Shown here piece by piece: positions 16,284 to 28,251 of a stretch of DNA of 53,451 bases. The stretch covers positions 1 through 53,451 of the forward strand of contig JADGQK010000009.1 in assembly GCA_017881915.1 (NCBI GenBank), given 5' to 3'. The notes beneath the pieces are model-generated. The model was not told the DNA's origin, made no database searches, and worked only from the letters and a program-made list of their open reading frames with translations. Origin of the DNA: Chloroflexota bacterium (GTDB lineage Bacteria > Chloroflexota > Limnocylindria > Limnocylindrales > CSP1-4). A program made the translations under genes and the position numbers. Numbering within the stretch: position 1 is the stretch's first letter; each line of letters starts with the position of its first letter.

Positions 16284-16970
16284 CTAGCGGCGACGGGCGG
16301 CCGGCTTCGCGCCCCGGGCCGCCGGGCGGTTGCCCGCGTTCGGATTGGCCATCCGCAGGAACCGCCGATAGAAGCCGGCGAAGCCACCCACCGCCAGGCC
16401 GGCGACGGGCGAGACAAGCATCGCGTAGAACGCGTTCTGCACCCGGATGTCGTTCGTGACGGCAACGCCAGCAGTCGACGCAGGGAGCGTCGCGGTAAGC
16501 ACGTACGCCGCGAACAGGATCCCGGCCAGCAGGCCGACAATCCCGCCCGCGAGGTAACTCGAGCGCTGGGTCAGGATCCCGGCCAGGAAGGCCGCCGCCA
16601 GGGGCGGCGGGAAGATGAACAGGTTGAAGGCGAGGGCCTGCACGCTCTGGTTCTGGATCTGGCCCCCTGATGCCTCGAACAAGGCGAAAACGCCGAGGAC
16701 GAGCAGGCACGGGACCCAGATCGCGAATGTCCGGGTTGCCAGGCGGGGCAGGTCCAGCAGGTCCTCGCGGAAGTTGACCGGCCGGATGGCGCTTCGGAAT
16801 GAGCCGAAGATGCCGGACCGCGGTGGGCCGCCGGAGGCAGATCCGCTCGTGCTCGTGCGCGTTGGGCCCGGCGGGACGGCGAGCGACGGACTCTCGGCGA
16901 CGGCGGCGGCCGTTGCGGCGCGATGGCGGCGACGAGCTTCGGCGCGATCGGTGCTCTTGGCGCGGACCAC
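16284..16970 (-). CDS. Multi-pass membrane protein of unknown function
   Basis: A 228-residue protein with a basic, Pro/Ser-rich cytoplasmic start of about 80 residues, then four likely membrane helices (IWVPCLLVLGVFALF, LFIFPPPLAAAFLAGIL, GGIVGLLAGILFAAYVL, AMLVSPVAGLAVGGFAGFY) and a basic tail ending AARRR. I do not recognise the family. It stands alone on the reverse strand, between dnaE2 and the TetR gene. The 154 bp after dnaE2 and the 146 bp upstream of this gene show no further gene. Confidence 0.7.
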   Translation of the reverse strand: MVRAKSTDRAEARRRHRAATAAAVAESPSLAVPPGPTRTSTSGSASGGPPRSGIFGSFRSAIRPVNFREDLLDLPRLATRTFAIWVPCLLVLGVFALFEASGGQIQNQSVQALAFNLFIFPPPLAAAFLAGILTQRSSYLAGGIVGLLAGILFAAYVLTATLPASTAGVAVTNDIRVQNAFYAMLVSPVAGLAVGGFAGFYRRFLRMANPNAGNRPAARGAKPAARRR

Positions 16971-17116
16971 GATGCCTCCTGCTTGGGCGAGATCGGACGC
17001 AACGGCCCCGGCGGCGGAATCTGGCCAGCTCGGGTCCGGGCGCCATCGTAGACGAAAGACGCGTCGATCGATCGGCGGCCCGTTCCCGGAACGGCCGGAT
17101 GCGTCGCGACGCGTCG

Positions 17117-17755
17117 TCAGTCTGGCCCGGGGATGGTGATTCTTGTCTCGAGGACCAGCCGGCGAAGTGCGGTCGCCAGCCAGGTTTCGTAGGCGCCGGC
17201 CGTCCAGGCGTGGGCTCCGACGAGGTTGGCGTACAGCTCGGGCAACGTCAGCGCGTCGATGATTGCGGCGGTCCGGCGCTCGTCGGCGAGGTCCGCGTCA
17301 TGCCTGGCGACGGATCGGGCCAGATCGGCGATCCCGCGACGACGACGAGCCCGGAGCCCGTCCATCTCCACGCGGATTGCCGGGTCCGCCGAGGCGGCGT
17401 CAGCCCCGATGACGACGATGTCGTGGCCAGTCTGCCAGCGCAGCCGGATCGAGTGCGCGAAATGGCTGAGCGCTTCGGCGGCATCCTGGGCGGTGAGTGC
17501 CTCCACATACGCGGCGTCGGCCGCCGGGTCGTCGGCGAGCTCCGCGCTCAGTGCCCGCAGGATGTTCGCCTTCGAACCGTATACGGCATACACGGTCTGC
17601 ACCGCGACGCCAGCCTCGACCGCGATTGCGACGAGTGTGGTGGCCGCGTACCCGCGGGCGGCGAACAGGCTCCGGGCGGCCTGGGCGATCCGCCGTCGGG
17701 TGATCGCCGCCCGTTCGGCCCGGAGGCTTCCCGATGGGCTCTTGACATTCTTCAT
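17117..17755 (-). CDS. TetR-family transcriptional repressor
   Basis: A 212-residue regulator. The N-terminal helix-turn-helix is clear: RRRIAQAARSLFAARGYAAT, then LVAIAVEAGVAVQTVYAVYG, the canonical TetR pattern. The C-terminal ligand domain is unspecific. An upstream in-frame start at 17791 lies inside the operators, so the ATG at 17755 is preferred. Reverse-strand TTGTGC and TACTCT with 18-bp spacing put the start of transcription at or next to the ATG, a likely leaderless message. It is divergent from a SnoaL-like gene, its probable target along with itself. Confidence 0.9.
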   Translation of the reverse strand: MKNVKSPSGSLRAERAAITRRRIAQAARSLFAARGYAATTLVAIAVEAGVAVQTVYAVYGSKANILRALSAELADDPAADAAYVEALTAQDAAEALSHFAHSIRLRWQTGHDIVVIGADAASADPAIRVEMDGLRARRRRGIADLARSVARHDADLADERRTAAIIDALTLPELYANLVGAHAWTAGAYETWLATALRRLVLETRITIPGPD

Positions 17756-17759
17756 GTCG

Positions 17760-17797
17760 ATAGAGTACAACTCTATTTGAATAGAGCACAACTCTAT
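17760..17797. promoter_or_regulatory. Two tandem TetR operators
   Basis: ATAGAGTACAACTCTAT (17760-17776) and ATAGAGCACAACTCTAT (17781-17797) are 17-bp imperfect palindromes differing at one base. Their centres are 21 bp apart, about two helical turns, so two repressor dimers could bind the same face of DNA. They overlap the predicted TetR promoter and lie just upstream of the SnoaL-like gene. Confidence 0.85.
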
Positions 17798-17828
17798 CGA
17801 GTGCCCTCAGCCGAAAGGAACACTGGCA

Positions 17829-18260
17829 ATGACGATCGAGCAGAACATCGCAGCGACCCGCCGCTTCATCGACGAGGGATTCAACAAGGGCAACCTGGAC
17901 GTCTGCGACGAGCTCGTCTCGCCGGACGCGGTGGAGAACCAGCGCGGGTCGAAGCCCGGGATCGAGGGAGTCAAGGACACGATCCGGACCCTCAGGAGCT
18001 GGTTCAGCGACTTCGAGCTGACGATCGTCGACCTCATCGCCAGCGACGACACGGTCTGGTTCCGCAATCGCGCGACCGGGGTCAACACCGGCGAGGTCAT
18101 GGGCCGCCCGGCGACGGGTCGTTCATTCGACATCACCGTCATGGATATCGTGCGCTTCGCCGACGGCAAGATGGTCGAGCACTGGGGTGTCCCGGACCAG
18201 CTCGGGATGCTGATCCAGCTGGGTCTGTTCGGGCGACCGGAGCCAGCGGTCGCTGTCTGA
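17829..18260 (+). CDS. SnoaL-like ester cyclase / NTF2-fold protein
   Basis: A 143-residue protein with the SnoaL pattern: NIAATRRFIDEGFNKGN at the start, an ELVSPDAV segment, and FDITVMDIVRFADGKMVEHW near the end, typical of the ester cyclase group. These small alpha+beta barrels can be polyketide cyclases, but many have unknown substrates. AAAGGAA gives a good ribosome binding site before the ATG. It is divergent from the TetR gene and shares its operators, so it is probably induced by a small molecule that TetR recognises. No polyketide pathway is visible nearby. Confidence 0.8.
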   Translation: MTIEQNIAATRRFIDEGFNKGNLDVCDELVSPDAVENQRGSKPGIEGVKDTIRTLRSWFSDFELTIVDLIASDDTVWFRNRATGVNTGEVMGRPATGRSFDITVMDIVRFADGKMVEHWGVPDQLGMLIQLGLFGRPEPAVAV

Positions 18261-18374
18261 GGATCGACGTCGGCAGCACGGGCGCAGACCCGGTTGAGCA
18301 CCGGGTGAGTCCAAGGTAAGGGTCAGCCGCTACAACGGAGGCCCGCTCCGCGAATCCCCGCCGGGAGGTCGTCG

Positions 18375-20615
18375 ATGGTTCGAGCCCGGCGTGCGGCCCT
18401 TGCCGCGTTTGTTCTGCTCTGGTCGGTCGCCGCGCTCGCGCTGGCTGCGGCGCCGACCACCCCTCGGGCCGGAGCCCCAGCAGGCACCATTCCGGCCGTC
18501 AACTGGCCGCCGTCAACTGGCCTGCTGATCGCCGAGGTCGTCACCGGTGGTCAGTCCGCTTCCGACGAGTACGTCGAAGTAACGAATGCGGGCCCGGCGT
18601 CGATCGACCTGAACGGTCTCGAGCTCGCCTATGCCTCTGCGGCCGGGACGAGCCCGGTTCGTCGGGCCACCTGGGCCACGGCCACGCCCCTGCTGCCTGG
18701 CCGGCACCTGTTGATCGCCAACGCCGGCGGGACCTACGCCGCCCAGGCCGACGCAACCTACACGGCCGGCATTGCCGCGACCGGGGGAGCGCTCATCCTG
18801 CGACCTGTCGGCGGAACACCGATCGATGCGGTCGGCTGGGGCGATGCGACGAATCCTTTCGTCGAGACAACGCCCGCGCCGGCGCCGCCGGCTGGATCGG
18901 GCATCGAACGCCGGCCGGGCGGCAACGCCGGCAATGTCAGGGACACGAACAACAATGCGGCCGACTGGTCGGTCAACCCGACGCCCATCCCGGAGAACAT
19001 GAGCGCGCCTCCGCGGCCTGCGCCCGGCTCGAGCCCGACCCCAAATCCGAGCCCGCGCTCATCCGCGTCGTCCTCGCCCGTGACCAGTCCAACTCCCAGG
19101 CTCACGCCCTCCTCGACCCCCGGGCCGTCATCCAGCCCGGTCCCCAGCGCAAGTCCCAGCCCAATTCCGACTCCGAAGCCCTCGCCGAGCCCCAGCGTGT
19201 CGCCACGCCCCAGCCCAAGTGCCAGCCCGAGTCCCACTCCGAGTTCGACTCCGACTCCGAGGCCTTCACCGAGCACCAGCCCGTCGCCACGCCCCAGTCT
19301 CCCGCCGAGCCCGACGCCGAAACCATCGCCGAGTCCCACTCCGAGTCCGACTGCGGTTTCGACGCCCACGCCAACGTCCAGCCCGTCCTCATCGGCCATG
19401 TCCATCGCCGAGGCGATCCACCAGGGCGGCAGGGTACACGTCGAGGGCGTCGTGACGACCAGCGCCACGCTGATCGATCCGAGCGGGCGGCTGCTCATCA
19501 TCCAGGACTCGACCGCCGCGATCGAGGTTCGCTTGCCTGTGGCGGGCACGGCTGGCGTTACAGGCCTGGCAGGTCATCTGATCGTCCCGGGCGCAGAACT
19601 GCAGGTCAGCGGTTCGATCGGCCGCTCCTATGGCGCGCCACGCCTCACGGCCACCACCGCGGTCTGGCTCGACTCGGCAAGCCAGCCGCTGCCTCTTCGA
19701 ATCACGGCCGCGCCTGGTCCTGCGCTCGAGTGGCGCCTCGTTCAGGCCGGCGGCCGGCTCGCTGCCATCCACCGCCTGGGCCAGCGCTGGCGAGCCGACC
19801 TCATCATCGGGGCCACCCGAATCCCTGTCGTCGGCCTGACCGGCTCACAGATCGCAGTCGGCCGCCTTCTGGCGGGTCGCCTGGTCACGGTCGTCGGGAT
19901 CGTCCGTCGGGCCTACCCGTCGGCGATCGACCAGCGCTTCGCGATCGATCCTCGCTCGGTAGCGGACCTGTCGTTCAAGCCGTCCGGCCCCAGCCACCCA
20001 ACGCCGACCGGCCGCTCGACGGGAACCGGGATCATCCCGGGTCCTGCCGTCGGGGTCGACGGCGATCCGCCTGCCGCATCGGGCGAGCCGCGAGTCGACC
20101 TGCGCGATCTCGCCGTCCATCACGGTCAACAGGTCCGGGTTGGAGGTCTCGTCACCGGGATCAAGGACGCGCTCATCTCGCTCGACGATGGCAGCGCGAC
20201 CGGCCGGCTCATCCTGACTGGCGCGGCGGCGGCCTATCTCGACCTCGTCGAGATCGGCGACCCGCTCGAAGTCGTTGGCCTCGTCGAGGCTGACGCGAGC
20301 GGCCCGTATCTGCTTGTCAGCGATCCAAACGGCGTTGCCCGCGCCGGCGATCCGAGCATGGGCTCCAGCGCGTCGGCCGAACCGACGAGTCGCCTTGAGA
20401 CGCCGACGAGCCGGCAGGTCGACGCCGGTTCCACGATTGACCGATCCGCCGGATCCGGTTCCGCCAGCCCGCTCGAGGCCCTCGGCCTGACCCTCCTCGG
20501 GGCGCTCGTGGCCCTGGCGATCGCGCTGCCGCTGGTCCGGCGTGGCGGCCGAATGGGCCGGCCGACGGAGCCTGACGAGGACCGGCGTGCACGGCCCACG
20601 CTCGGACCGAGTTGA
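18375..20615 (+). CDS. Large exported lamin-tail-domain protein with Pro/Ser-rich linker
   Basis: A 746-residue surface protein. It has a signal peptide (VRARRAALAAFVLLWSVAAL), a lamin-tail domain at about 48-195 (LLIAEVVTGG..DEYVEVTNAG..IDLNGLEL), and then about 130 residues of Pro-Ser-Thr linker. Two OB-fold-like segments follow (VHVEGVVTTSATLIDPSGR; VRVGGLVTGIKDALISLDDG), and a C-terminal helix (LGLTLLGALVALAIALPLV) with a basic end anchors it in the membrane. Lamin-tail and OB modules in bacterial exported proteins often accompany nuclease or DNA-binding functions, but no catalytic domain is visible here. GGGAGGT precedes the ATG. Confidence 0.75.
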   Translation: MVRARRAALAAFVLLWSVAALALAAAPTTPRAGAPAGTIPAVNWPPSTGLLIAEVVTGGQSASDEYVEVTNAGPASIDLNGLELAYASAAGTSPVRRATWATATPLLPGRHLLIANAGGTYAAQADATYTAGIAATGGALILRPVGGTPIDAVGWGDATNPFVETTPAPAPPAGSGIERRPGGNAGNVRDTNNNAADWSVNPTPIPENMSAPPRPAPGSSPTPNPSPRSSASSSPVTSPTPRLTPSSTPGPSSSPVPSASPSPIPTPKPSPSPSVSPRPSPSASPSPTPSSTPTPRPSPSTSPSPRPSLPPSPTPKPSPSPTPSPTAVSTPTPTSSPSSSAMSIAEAIHQGGRVHVEGVVTTSATLIDPSGRLLIIQDSTAAIEVRLPVAGTAGVTGLAGHLIVPGAELQVSGSIGRSYGAPRLTATTAVWLDSASQPLPLRITAAPGPALEWRLVQAGGRLAAIHRLGQRWRADLIIGATRIPVVGLTGSQIAVGRLLAGRLVTVVGIVRRAYPSAIDQRFAIDPRSVADLSFKPSGPSHPTPTGRSTGTGIIPGPAVGVDGDPPAASGEPRVDLRDLAVHHGQQVRVGGLVTGIKDALISLDDGSATGRLILTGAAAAYLDLVEIGDPLEVVGLVEADASGPYLLVSDPNGVARAGDPSMGSSASAEPTSRLETPTSRQVDAGSTIDRSAGSGSASPLEALGLTLLGALVALAIALPLVRRGGRMGRPTEPDEDRRARPTLGPS
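19012..19395 (+). repeat. Low-complexity Pro/Ser/Thr codon repeats inside the lamin-tail protein
   Basis: Irregular runs of AGCCCGAG-like and CCGACTCC-like units encode repeated PSPSP and PTPTP. The units vary too much in length and sequence for a CRISPR array. They make a flexible, probably wall-spanning linker between the two halves of the protein. Confidence 0.8.
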
Positions 20616-20641
20616 CGCTCGTTCAAGCGCGGGTCTATCCT
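20612..20641 (+). promoter_or_regulatory. Sigma-70-type promoter for the uridine phosphorylase gene
   Basis: TTGACG (20612-20617) and TATCCT (20636-20641) with 18-bp spacing, close to the housekeeping consensus. It lies at the stop codon of the previous gene and leaves a leader of about 43 nt. Confidence 0.6.
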
Positions 20642-20690
20642 CGGCCGAGTTTCGCGCCAGCGAAGCGCTACGCGAGCGAGGGACGAGGTC

Positions 20691-21536
20691 TTGCCGAACG
20701 CGGATCACCGCGTCGCACTCCCCGCCGGAGAACGGCAGTACCACATCGGACTCGGCCCGGGTGACCTGGCCGAGTACATCCTCCTCCCCGGCGACCCCGA
20801 TCGGACCCAACGGATCGCGACACGCCTCGAGAACATCGAAGGCGAGTGGCGGCACCGGGAGTTCGCCTCGGTCACCGGGACGTATCGCGGCGAGCGGGTT
20901 TCGGTCGTTTCGACCGGGATCGGCGCCGACAACGTCGAGATCGTCGTAGCAGAGATCCTGGCGATCACGGAACGTCCGACCTTCATCCGGGTCGGGTCGT
21001 GCGGTGCGCTCCAACCGGAGATCGCCGTTGGCGACCTGATCATCTCGTCCGGCTCGGTCCGGCTCGAGGCGACGACAAGCTTCTTCGTCCACGATGGGTA
21101 CCCCGCGGTCGCCGACTATGAGGCGGTGGCGGCGCTCGTCGAGGCAGCGGCGAAGCTTGGGCACCGGGCGCACGTCGGGATAACGGCCACGGCTCCCGGA
21201 TTCTTCGGCGCGCAAGGACGTCCGATACCCCGGCTGCCCATCCGCTACCCTGACCTCGCTGAGGAGTTGGCGCGCCAGCGCGTCCTCAACTTCGAGATGG
21301 AGGCATCGGCACTACTGGTCCTGGCCGGATTGGCTGGCTGTCGGGCGGGCGTCGTATGCGCGGTCTACGCGCATCGGCCCTCGGGCGACTTTGCAGTCGG
21401 TGAAGCCAGGAGCCGCGCAGAGGCGGCCTGCGTCGAGACCGGGCTCGAAGGACTCCGGATTCTCGCCGCGATGGAGCGTCAAAAGCGCAGTGTGGGGACG
21501 GACCGCTGGCGGCCCTCCCTCTGGACAGGAACGTAG
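20691..21536 (+). CDS. udp: Uridine phosphorylase / nucleoside phosphorylase
   Basis: A 281-residue PNP/UDP-family protein. Signatures are ILLPGDPDRTQRIA (phosphate site), STGIGADNVEIVV, RVGSCGALQ and NFEMEASALLVLAGL (ribose site with Glu). The enzyme cleaves uridine with phosphate to uracil and ribose-1-phosphate. The TTG start follows closely on GAGG (spacing short), so a slightly different start is possible; no ATG occurs before the conserved region. It has its own promoter and is followed by a small DUF5679 gene. Specificity for uridine rather than other nucleosides is likely but not certain. Confidence 0.85.
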   Translation: MPNADHRVALPAGERQYHIGLGPGDLAEYILLPGDPDRTQRIATRLENIEGEWRHREFASVTGTYRGERVSVVSTGIGADNVEIVVAEILAITERPTFIRVGSCGALQPEIAVGDLIISSGSVRLEATTSFFVHDGYPAVADYEAVAALVEAAAKLGHRAHVGITATAPGFFGAQGRPIPRLPIRYPDLAEELARQRVLNFEMEASALLVLAGLAGCRAGVVCAVYAHRPSGDFAVGEARSRAEAACVETGLEGLRILAAMERQKRSVGTDRWRPSLWTGT

Positions 21537-21596
21537 GGGGCGGATGCGGAGCAAGCGCTTCGCAACGCCGAGGATTTCGAGGAGAGGAGACCCGGA

Positions 21597-21737
21597 ATGG
21601 CCGAGGCCTATTGCGTCAAGGATAAGAAGAAGGTCGAAGTCGTCGCCCCACAGAAGATCACGATGAAGAACGGCAAGCCGGCGATCTCGGGCACCTGCCC
21701 GATCTGCGGCGGCAAGGTCTTCAAGATCGGCGGCTGA
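21597..21737 (+). CDS. DUF5679-like small zinc-ribbon protein, 46 residues
   Basis: The protein starts MAEAYCVKDKKKVEVV and ends GTCPICGGKVFKIGG, the pattern of the small DUF5679 family, related to topoisomerase-type zinc ribbons. The second knuckle CPIC (34-37) is intact. The first has Cys6 but Asp9 where a full CxxC would have Cys, so zinc binding would be incomplete or would use another ligand. The ribosome binding site GAGGAGA is good. Function unknown. The gene is monocistronic or follows udp, and ends at a strong terminator. Confidence 0.85.
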   Translation: MAEAYCVKDKKKVEVVAPQKITMKNGKPAISGTCPICGGKVFKIGG

Positions 21738-21755
21738 TCGCCCAGCGCTACGCAC

Positions 21756-21798
21756 AGAAGACCCCCGCCGAACGCCGGCGGGGGTCTTCTTCTGCTTT
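21756..21798 (+). terminator. Rho-independent terminator
   Basis: AGAAGACCCCCGCCG pairs over 15 bp with CGGCGGGGGTCTTCT around a 5-nt loop, followed by TCTGCTTT. It is the clearest intrinsic terminator in the window and ends the udp/DUF5679 transcript. Confidence 0.9.
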
Positions 21799-21842
21799 GA
21801 TAGAGTGAGCCACGCCGTCGTCCATCAGCGCGAGGAAATCCA

Positions 21843-22889
21843 CTGATTCATCGACCAGTTCTGGCCCTCGACCTCGGTGGAACCCAGGTTCGGGCGGCGG
21901 CGATCCTGGCTGACGGCAGCCGGATCGCTCGCCGTGCCACGACCACACCGACTGCGCTCGGTGCCGACGCGGTCGTCCGAGCCTGCATCGAGACCCTCAA
22001 CGCGGCGCGGGCCGACACGCCCGCCGAGATCCGTTCGAGCCTGGCCGGGATCGGCATCTCGTCGCCGGGCCCGGTCAACCAGTGGACGGGCGTGATCGTC
22101 AGTCCGCCCAACCTGGGTCAGGACTTTCACGACATCCCGCTTGCGACCGAGCTCGAGGCGGCGCTCGGTTTGCCGGCTTACCTCGAACGGGATACGAACG
22201 TGGCCGCGCTCGGTGAGCACGCGTTCGGGGCGGCCCGCAACGTCGAGGACTTCCTGTACCTGACGGTATCGACCGGGGTTGGCGGGGCGATCATGACCGC
22301 CGGCCGGCTCCTCCACGGCCCGGACGGTACGGCCGGCGAGCTGGGCCACATCTCCGTCGAGCTCGACGGCCCCCTGTGCGGCTGCGGCGGGACGGGCCAC
22401 CTCGAGGCCATTTCTGCCGGTGTGGCCCTTGCCCGGGACGCCCGGGCCGCGCTGGCCCGCGGTGACTCGCCGTTTCTCGCGGCCCGCGCCGCCGCCAGTC
22501 CCCAAGGACCGGCAGCCCTCGATGCGCGGGACGTGGCCGAGGGAGAGGACGCCGGCGATCTTGCCTGTGCAGCACTGATGGCCCATGCTCGGCACGCCTT
22601 TGCGATGGCCTGTGCCGGTTTCGTCAATGCCTTCAACCCCGACCTGATCGTGGTCGGCGGCTCGATTGCCGAACACCAGGGCGATCGGCTCCTGGAACCC
22701 GCTCGCGCGGAGATCCGGCGCGGCGCATTCCCCACGCCCGGCAGCCGCGTCCGGGTTGTCCCCGCCCAGCTCGGACCGGACGTCAGCCTGGCCGGTGCCC
22801 AGCCGCTCGTGAGTGGCCGTCTCGACGACGAACGCTGGCGGGCCGGCCGGGCCCGGCTTGGGGCGACCGAATTCCCTGGCCGGCCGTGA
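21843..22889 (+). CDS. ROK-family sugar kinase (glucokinase-like) with non-ATG start
   Basis: A kinase of about 348 residues. The N-terminal ATP site [13 protein letters not shown] and the middle TGVGGAIM and [10 protein letters not shown] motifs are typical of ROK proteins. The zinc site reads [10 protein letters not shown], with His where most members have the last Cys. The frame has no ATG, GTG or TTG between an upstream stop at 21801 and residue 84, yet conserved sequence begins at 21855. GAGG (21832-21835) lies 7 nt before a CTG (21843) and 10 nt before an ATT (21846), so one of these is the likely start. Placed before gap-pgk-eno, glucose phosphorylation feeding glycolysis is a sensible role. 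Confidence 0.85.
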   Translation: MIHRPVLALDLGGTQVRAAAILADGSRIARRATTTPTALGADAVVRACIETLNAARADTPAEIRSSLAGIGISSPGPVNQWTGVIVSPPNLGQDFHDIPLATELEAALGLPAYLERDTNVAALGEHAFGAARNVEDFLYLTVSTGVGGAIMTAGRLLHGPDGTAGELGHISVELDGPLCGCGGTGHLEAISAGVALARDARAALARGDSPFLAARAAASPQGPAALDARDVAEGEDAGDLACAALMAHARHAFAMACAGFVNAFNPDLIVVGGSIAEHQGDRLLEPARAEIRRGAFPTPGSRVRVVPAQLGPDVSLAGAQPLVSGRLDDERWRAGRARLGATEFPGRP

Positions 22890-23052
22890 CGGCGCCGTCG
22901 TCGTACGATGGACCCACGGGCCGAACGTCCCACGTTCCGATGACCGATGGCGCTGGTTGGCGGGTCGGCTCGGGCTGGACACTCCAATTGTTCAACAGTC
23001 AACTCGGCGCGGGGCATGCCCGCGGCCTGCGCTCTCCAGGAGGTACCGCACG

Positions 23053-24075
23053 ATGACCGTTCGAGTCGGGATCAATGGCTTCGGCCGAATCGGTCGTCAG
23101 TCGCTCAAGGCGCTGATCGAACGCGCCCCGGATGTCGAAGTAGTGGCCGTCAACGACCTGGTCGATACCGCCCTGAACGCCCTCCTCTTCAAGCACGACT
23201 CCACCTACGGCGCATACCCCGGGACAGTCGACCACACCGATGACGCCCTGATCATCGACGGGCGCGAGATCAAGGTGCTCAAGGAGCGTGACCCGGCCGC
23301 ACTGCCATGGGCCGCCCTGGGCGTGGACGTCGTCCTCGAATCGACCGGGATCTTCACCGACGCGACGAAGGCTCGCGCCCACATCACGGCCGGCGCCCGC
23401 AAGGTGCTCATCAGCGCCCCGGCCAAGAACGAGGACATCACGATCGTCCTCGGCGTGAACGAGCAGCTCTACGATCCGGCCAAGCACGACATCATCAGCA
23501 ACGCGAGCTGCACGACGAACTGCCTTGCTCCGGCGGTCAAGGTCGTCCATGACAACTGGACGATCGAGCGCGGCCTGATGAACACGATCCACTCGTACAC
23601 CAACGACCAGCGCATCCTCGACGTGGCCCACAAGGATCCACGCCGGGCTCGGGCGGCCGGGCTCAACATCATCCCGACGACGACCGGAGCGGCCAAGGCG
23701 CTGGCCCTCGTCATCCCCGATCTCAAGGGCAAGTTCGACGGCTTCAGCCTGCGCGTCCCGACACCCACCGTCAGCGTCGTCGATTTCACGGCCGTCCTCG
23801 CCCGGCCAACGACCGTCGAGGAGATCAACGCCGCATTCCGGGAGGCCGCCTCAGGGCCGCTCAAGGGGATCCTCGGGGTCTCCGACGAGCCGCTCGTGTC
23901 GACCGACTTCCGGGGTGACGCGCGCTCGTCGATCATCGATGCCGCCTCGACCATGGTGATCGGCGGGACGCTGGTCAAGGTGATCGCCTGGTACGACAAC
24001 GAGTGGGGCTACAGCTGCCGGGTCGCGGATCTCATCCGCTTCGTCGCTGAGCGCCTGCCCGTCAGCGTCGCCTGA
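23053..24075 (+). CDS. gap: Glyceraldehyde-3-phosphate dehydrogenase
   Basis: 340 residues, full length. The NAD-binding start [14 protein letters not shown] and the catalytic [12 protein letters not shown] (Cys153) are present, with [11 protein letters not shown] and WYDNEWGYS near the end. It oxidises glyceraldehyde-3-phosphate to 1,3-bisphosphoglycerate. AGGAGGT lies just before the ATG. It heads the glycolytic group gap-pgk-eno, with 15 bp to pgk. A TACGAT -10-like box occurs at 22904, but a -35 is not clear; the 163-bp space before the gene holds no other gene. Confidence 0.97.
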   Translation: MTVRVGINGFGRIGRQSLKALIERAPDVEVVAVNDLVDTALNALLFKHDSTYGAYPGTVDHTDDALIIDGREIKVLKERDPAALPWAALGVDVVLESTGIFTDATKARAHITAGARKVLISAPAKNEDITIVLGVNEQLYDPAKHDIISNASCTTNCLAPAVKVVHDNWTIERGLMNTIHSYTNDQRILDVAHKDPRRARAAGLNIIPTTTGAAKALALVIPDLKGKFDGFSLRVPTPTVSVVDFTAVLARPTTVEEINAAFREAASGPLKGILGVSDEPLVSTDFRGDARSSIIDAASTMVIGGTLVKVIAWYDNEWGYSCRVADLIRFVAERLPVSVA

Positions 24076-24090
24076 CGGGGCGCCGCAGAC

Positions 24091-27186
<3,096 letters not shown>

Positions 27187-27202
<16 letters not shown>

Positions 27203-28224
27203 CCCGCGAGCAAACGCAGGAGCATCGCGGGCGTGACGCTGGGTGAGACCCGCAGGCGAGGCACGACGAAGCGGGTCGCCCAGGTCTCGAGGACGCCCTC
27301 GTGGGTCGTCACGGCCATGCCCAGGTCAGCGGCCTGGACGGCGCCAACGGCCTCGAGGCTCCACTCACCGGCGGGGTAGGCGAACGTGGTCGCTGCCCGG
27401 CCGGTGATCTGCCGGATCACCCGGGCCGCCGCCCCGATGTCGTGGGTCAGCGCGGGTCCGTGGAGCGCGGCAACGTCATGGTGGTCCATCGTGTGATCGG
27501 CAATCTCCATCCCCGCGTTGGCCAGCGCCCGCAGGTCGGTCGCGCTGAGGTACGGTGCCTGATGGATCCGGCCCATGACCACGAAATAGGTCGCAACGAA
27601 GCCGAAGCGGCGCAGGATCGGCAGCGCATTGGTCAGCCCGTCCCGGTGACCGTCGTCGATCGTGATCACGAACGTGCGCGGCGGCGGCCGCCGGCCGGTC
27701 GCGAGGTCGACCTGCAGCGAGGCCAGCGTGATCGTGTGCCAGCCCGCGGCGGCGAGCACGCCGAGCTGCTGGGCGAAGACCGCCGGATCGATCACCAGGC
27801 CGGGCAGCGCCGGCCCCGCATTGGCGAGCCCGACGATCCGGTGATACATGAGGATCGGGACGCGGAGGGTGAACGACGGGTCGGGTGTGGTCCTCGCTGC
27901 AGGCGGCCAACTCGCGCCCATGATCCGCTCCGGAGGACTGCTTGGCCGGATGCCCGGATCGTCGCCACGGTTCGGCCACGTGGTCGGCCAGGGGGACGAC
28001 GCCGGGCTCCGCGTGGCGCCTCCGGCTGTCGGGCCGCCCGGCGCCAGATCGGAGGGGCCGGCTGTTGGCGCAGGCAGCAGGTGCGCCGGGCCAGCAGCGA
28101 TCGGTGCTGACCTCGCGCAGCCGGCGAGAAGCACCGCGATCAGGATCATCGGGGTCGCCCAGTGCAAGGCGGCAGCCCACACGGGGAGCTCAACCGGTCG
28201 CTCCACCAGGCGTTTCAAGATCAA
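27187..28224 (-). CDS. Polysaccharide deacetylase (CE4/NodB), exported lipoprotein
   Basis: A 345-residue protein with a hydrophobic segment and lipobox (LLAGC, Cys36), a Pro/Ser-rich linker, and a NodB domain from about residue 120. CE4 motifs are visible: VITIDDGHRDG (catalytic and metal Asp), HTMDHHD (metal His pair) and FAYPAGEWS. It probably removes N-acetyl or O-acetyl groups from cell-wall or extracellular glycan. The listed TTG start gives positive charges before the helix; an ATG at 28149 would start directly at the lipobox helix. It stands on the opposite strand from its neighbours. Confidence 0.85.
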
Positions 28225-28251
28225 CCCCCCCAGGCTCCGGCAGAGTGCGGG

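Noticed and set aside
19012-19395. CRISPR-like short repeats
   Set aside because: Units are in-frame Pro/Ser codons of variable length with no spacers; the region lies inside a coding gene.
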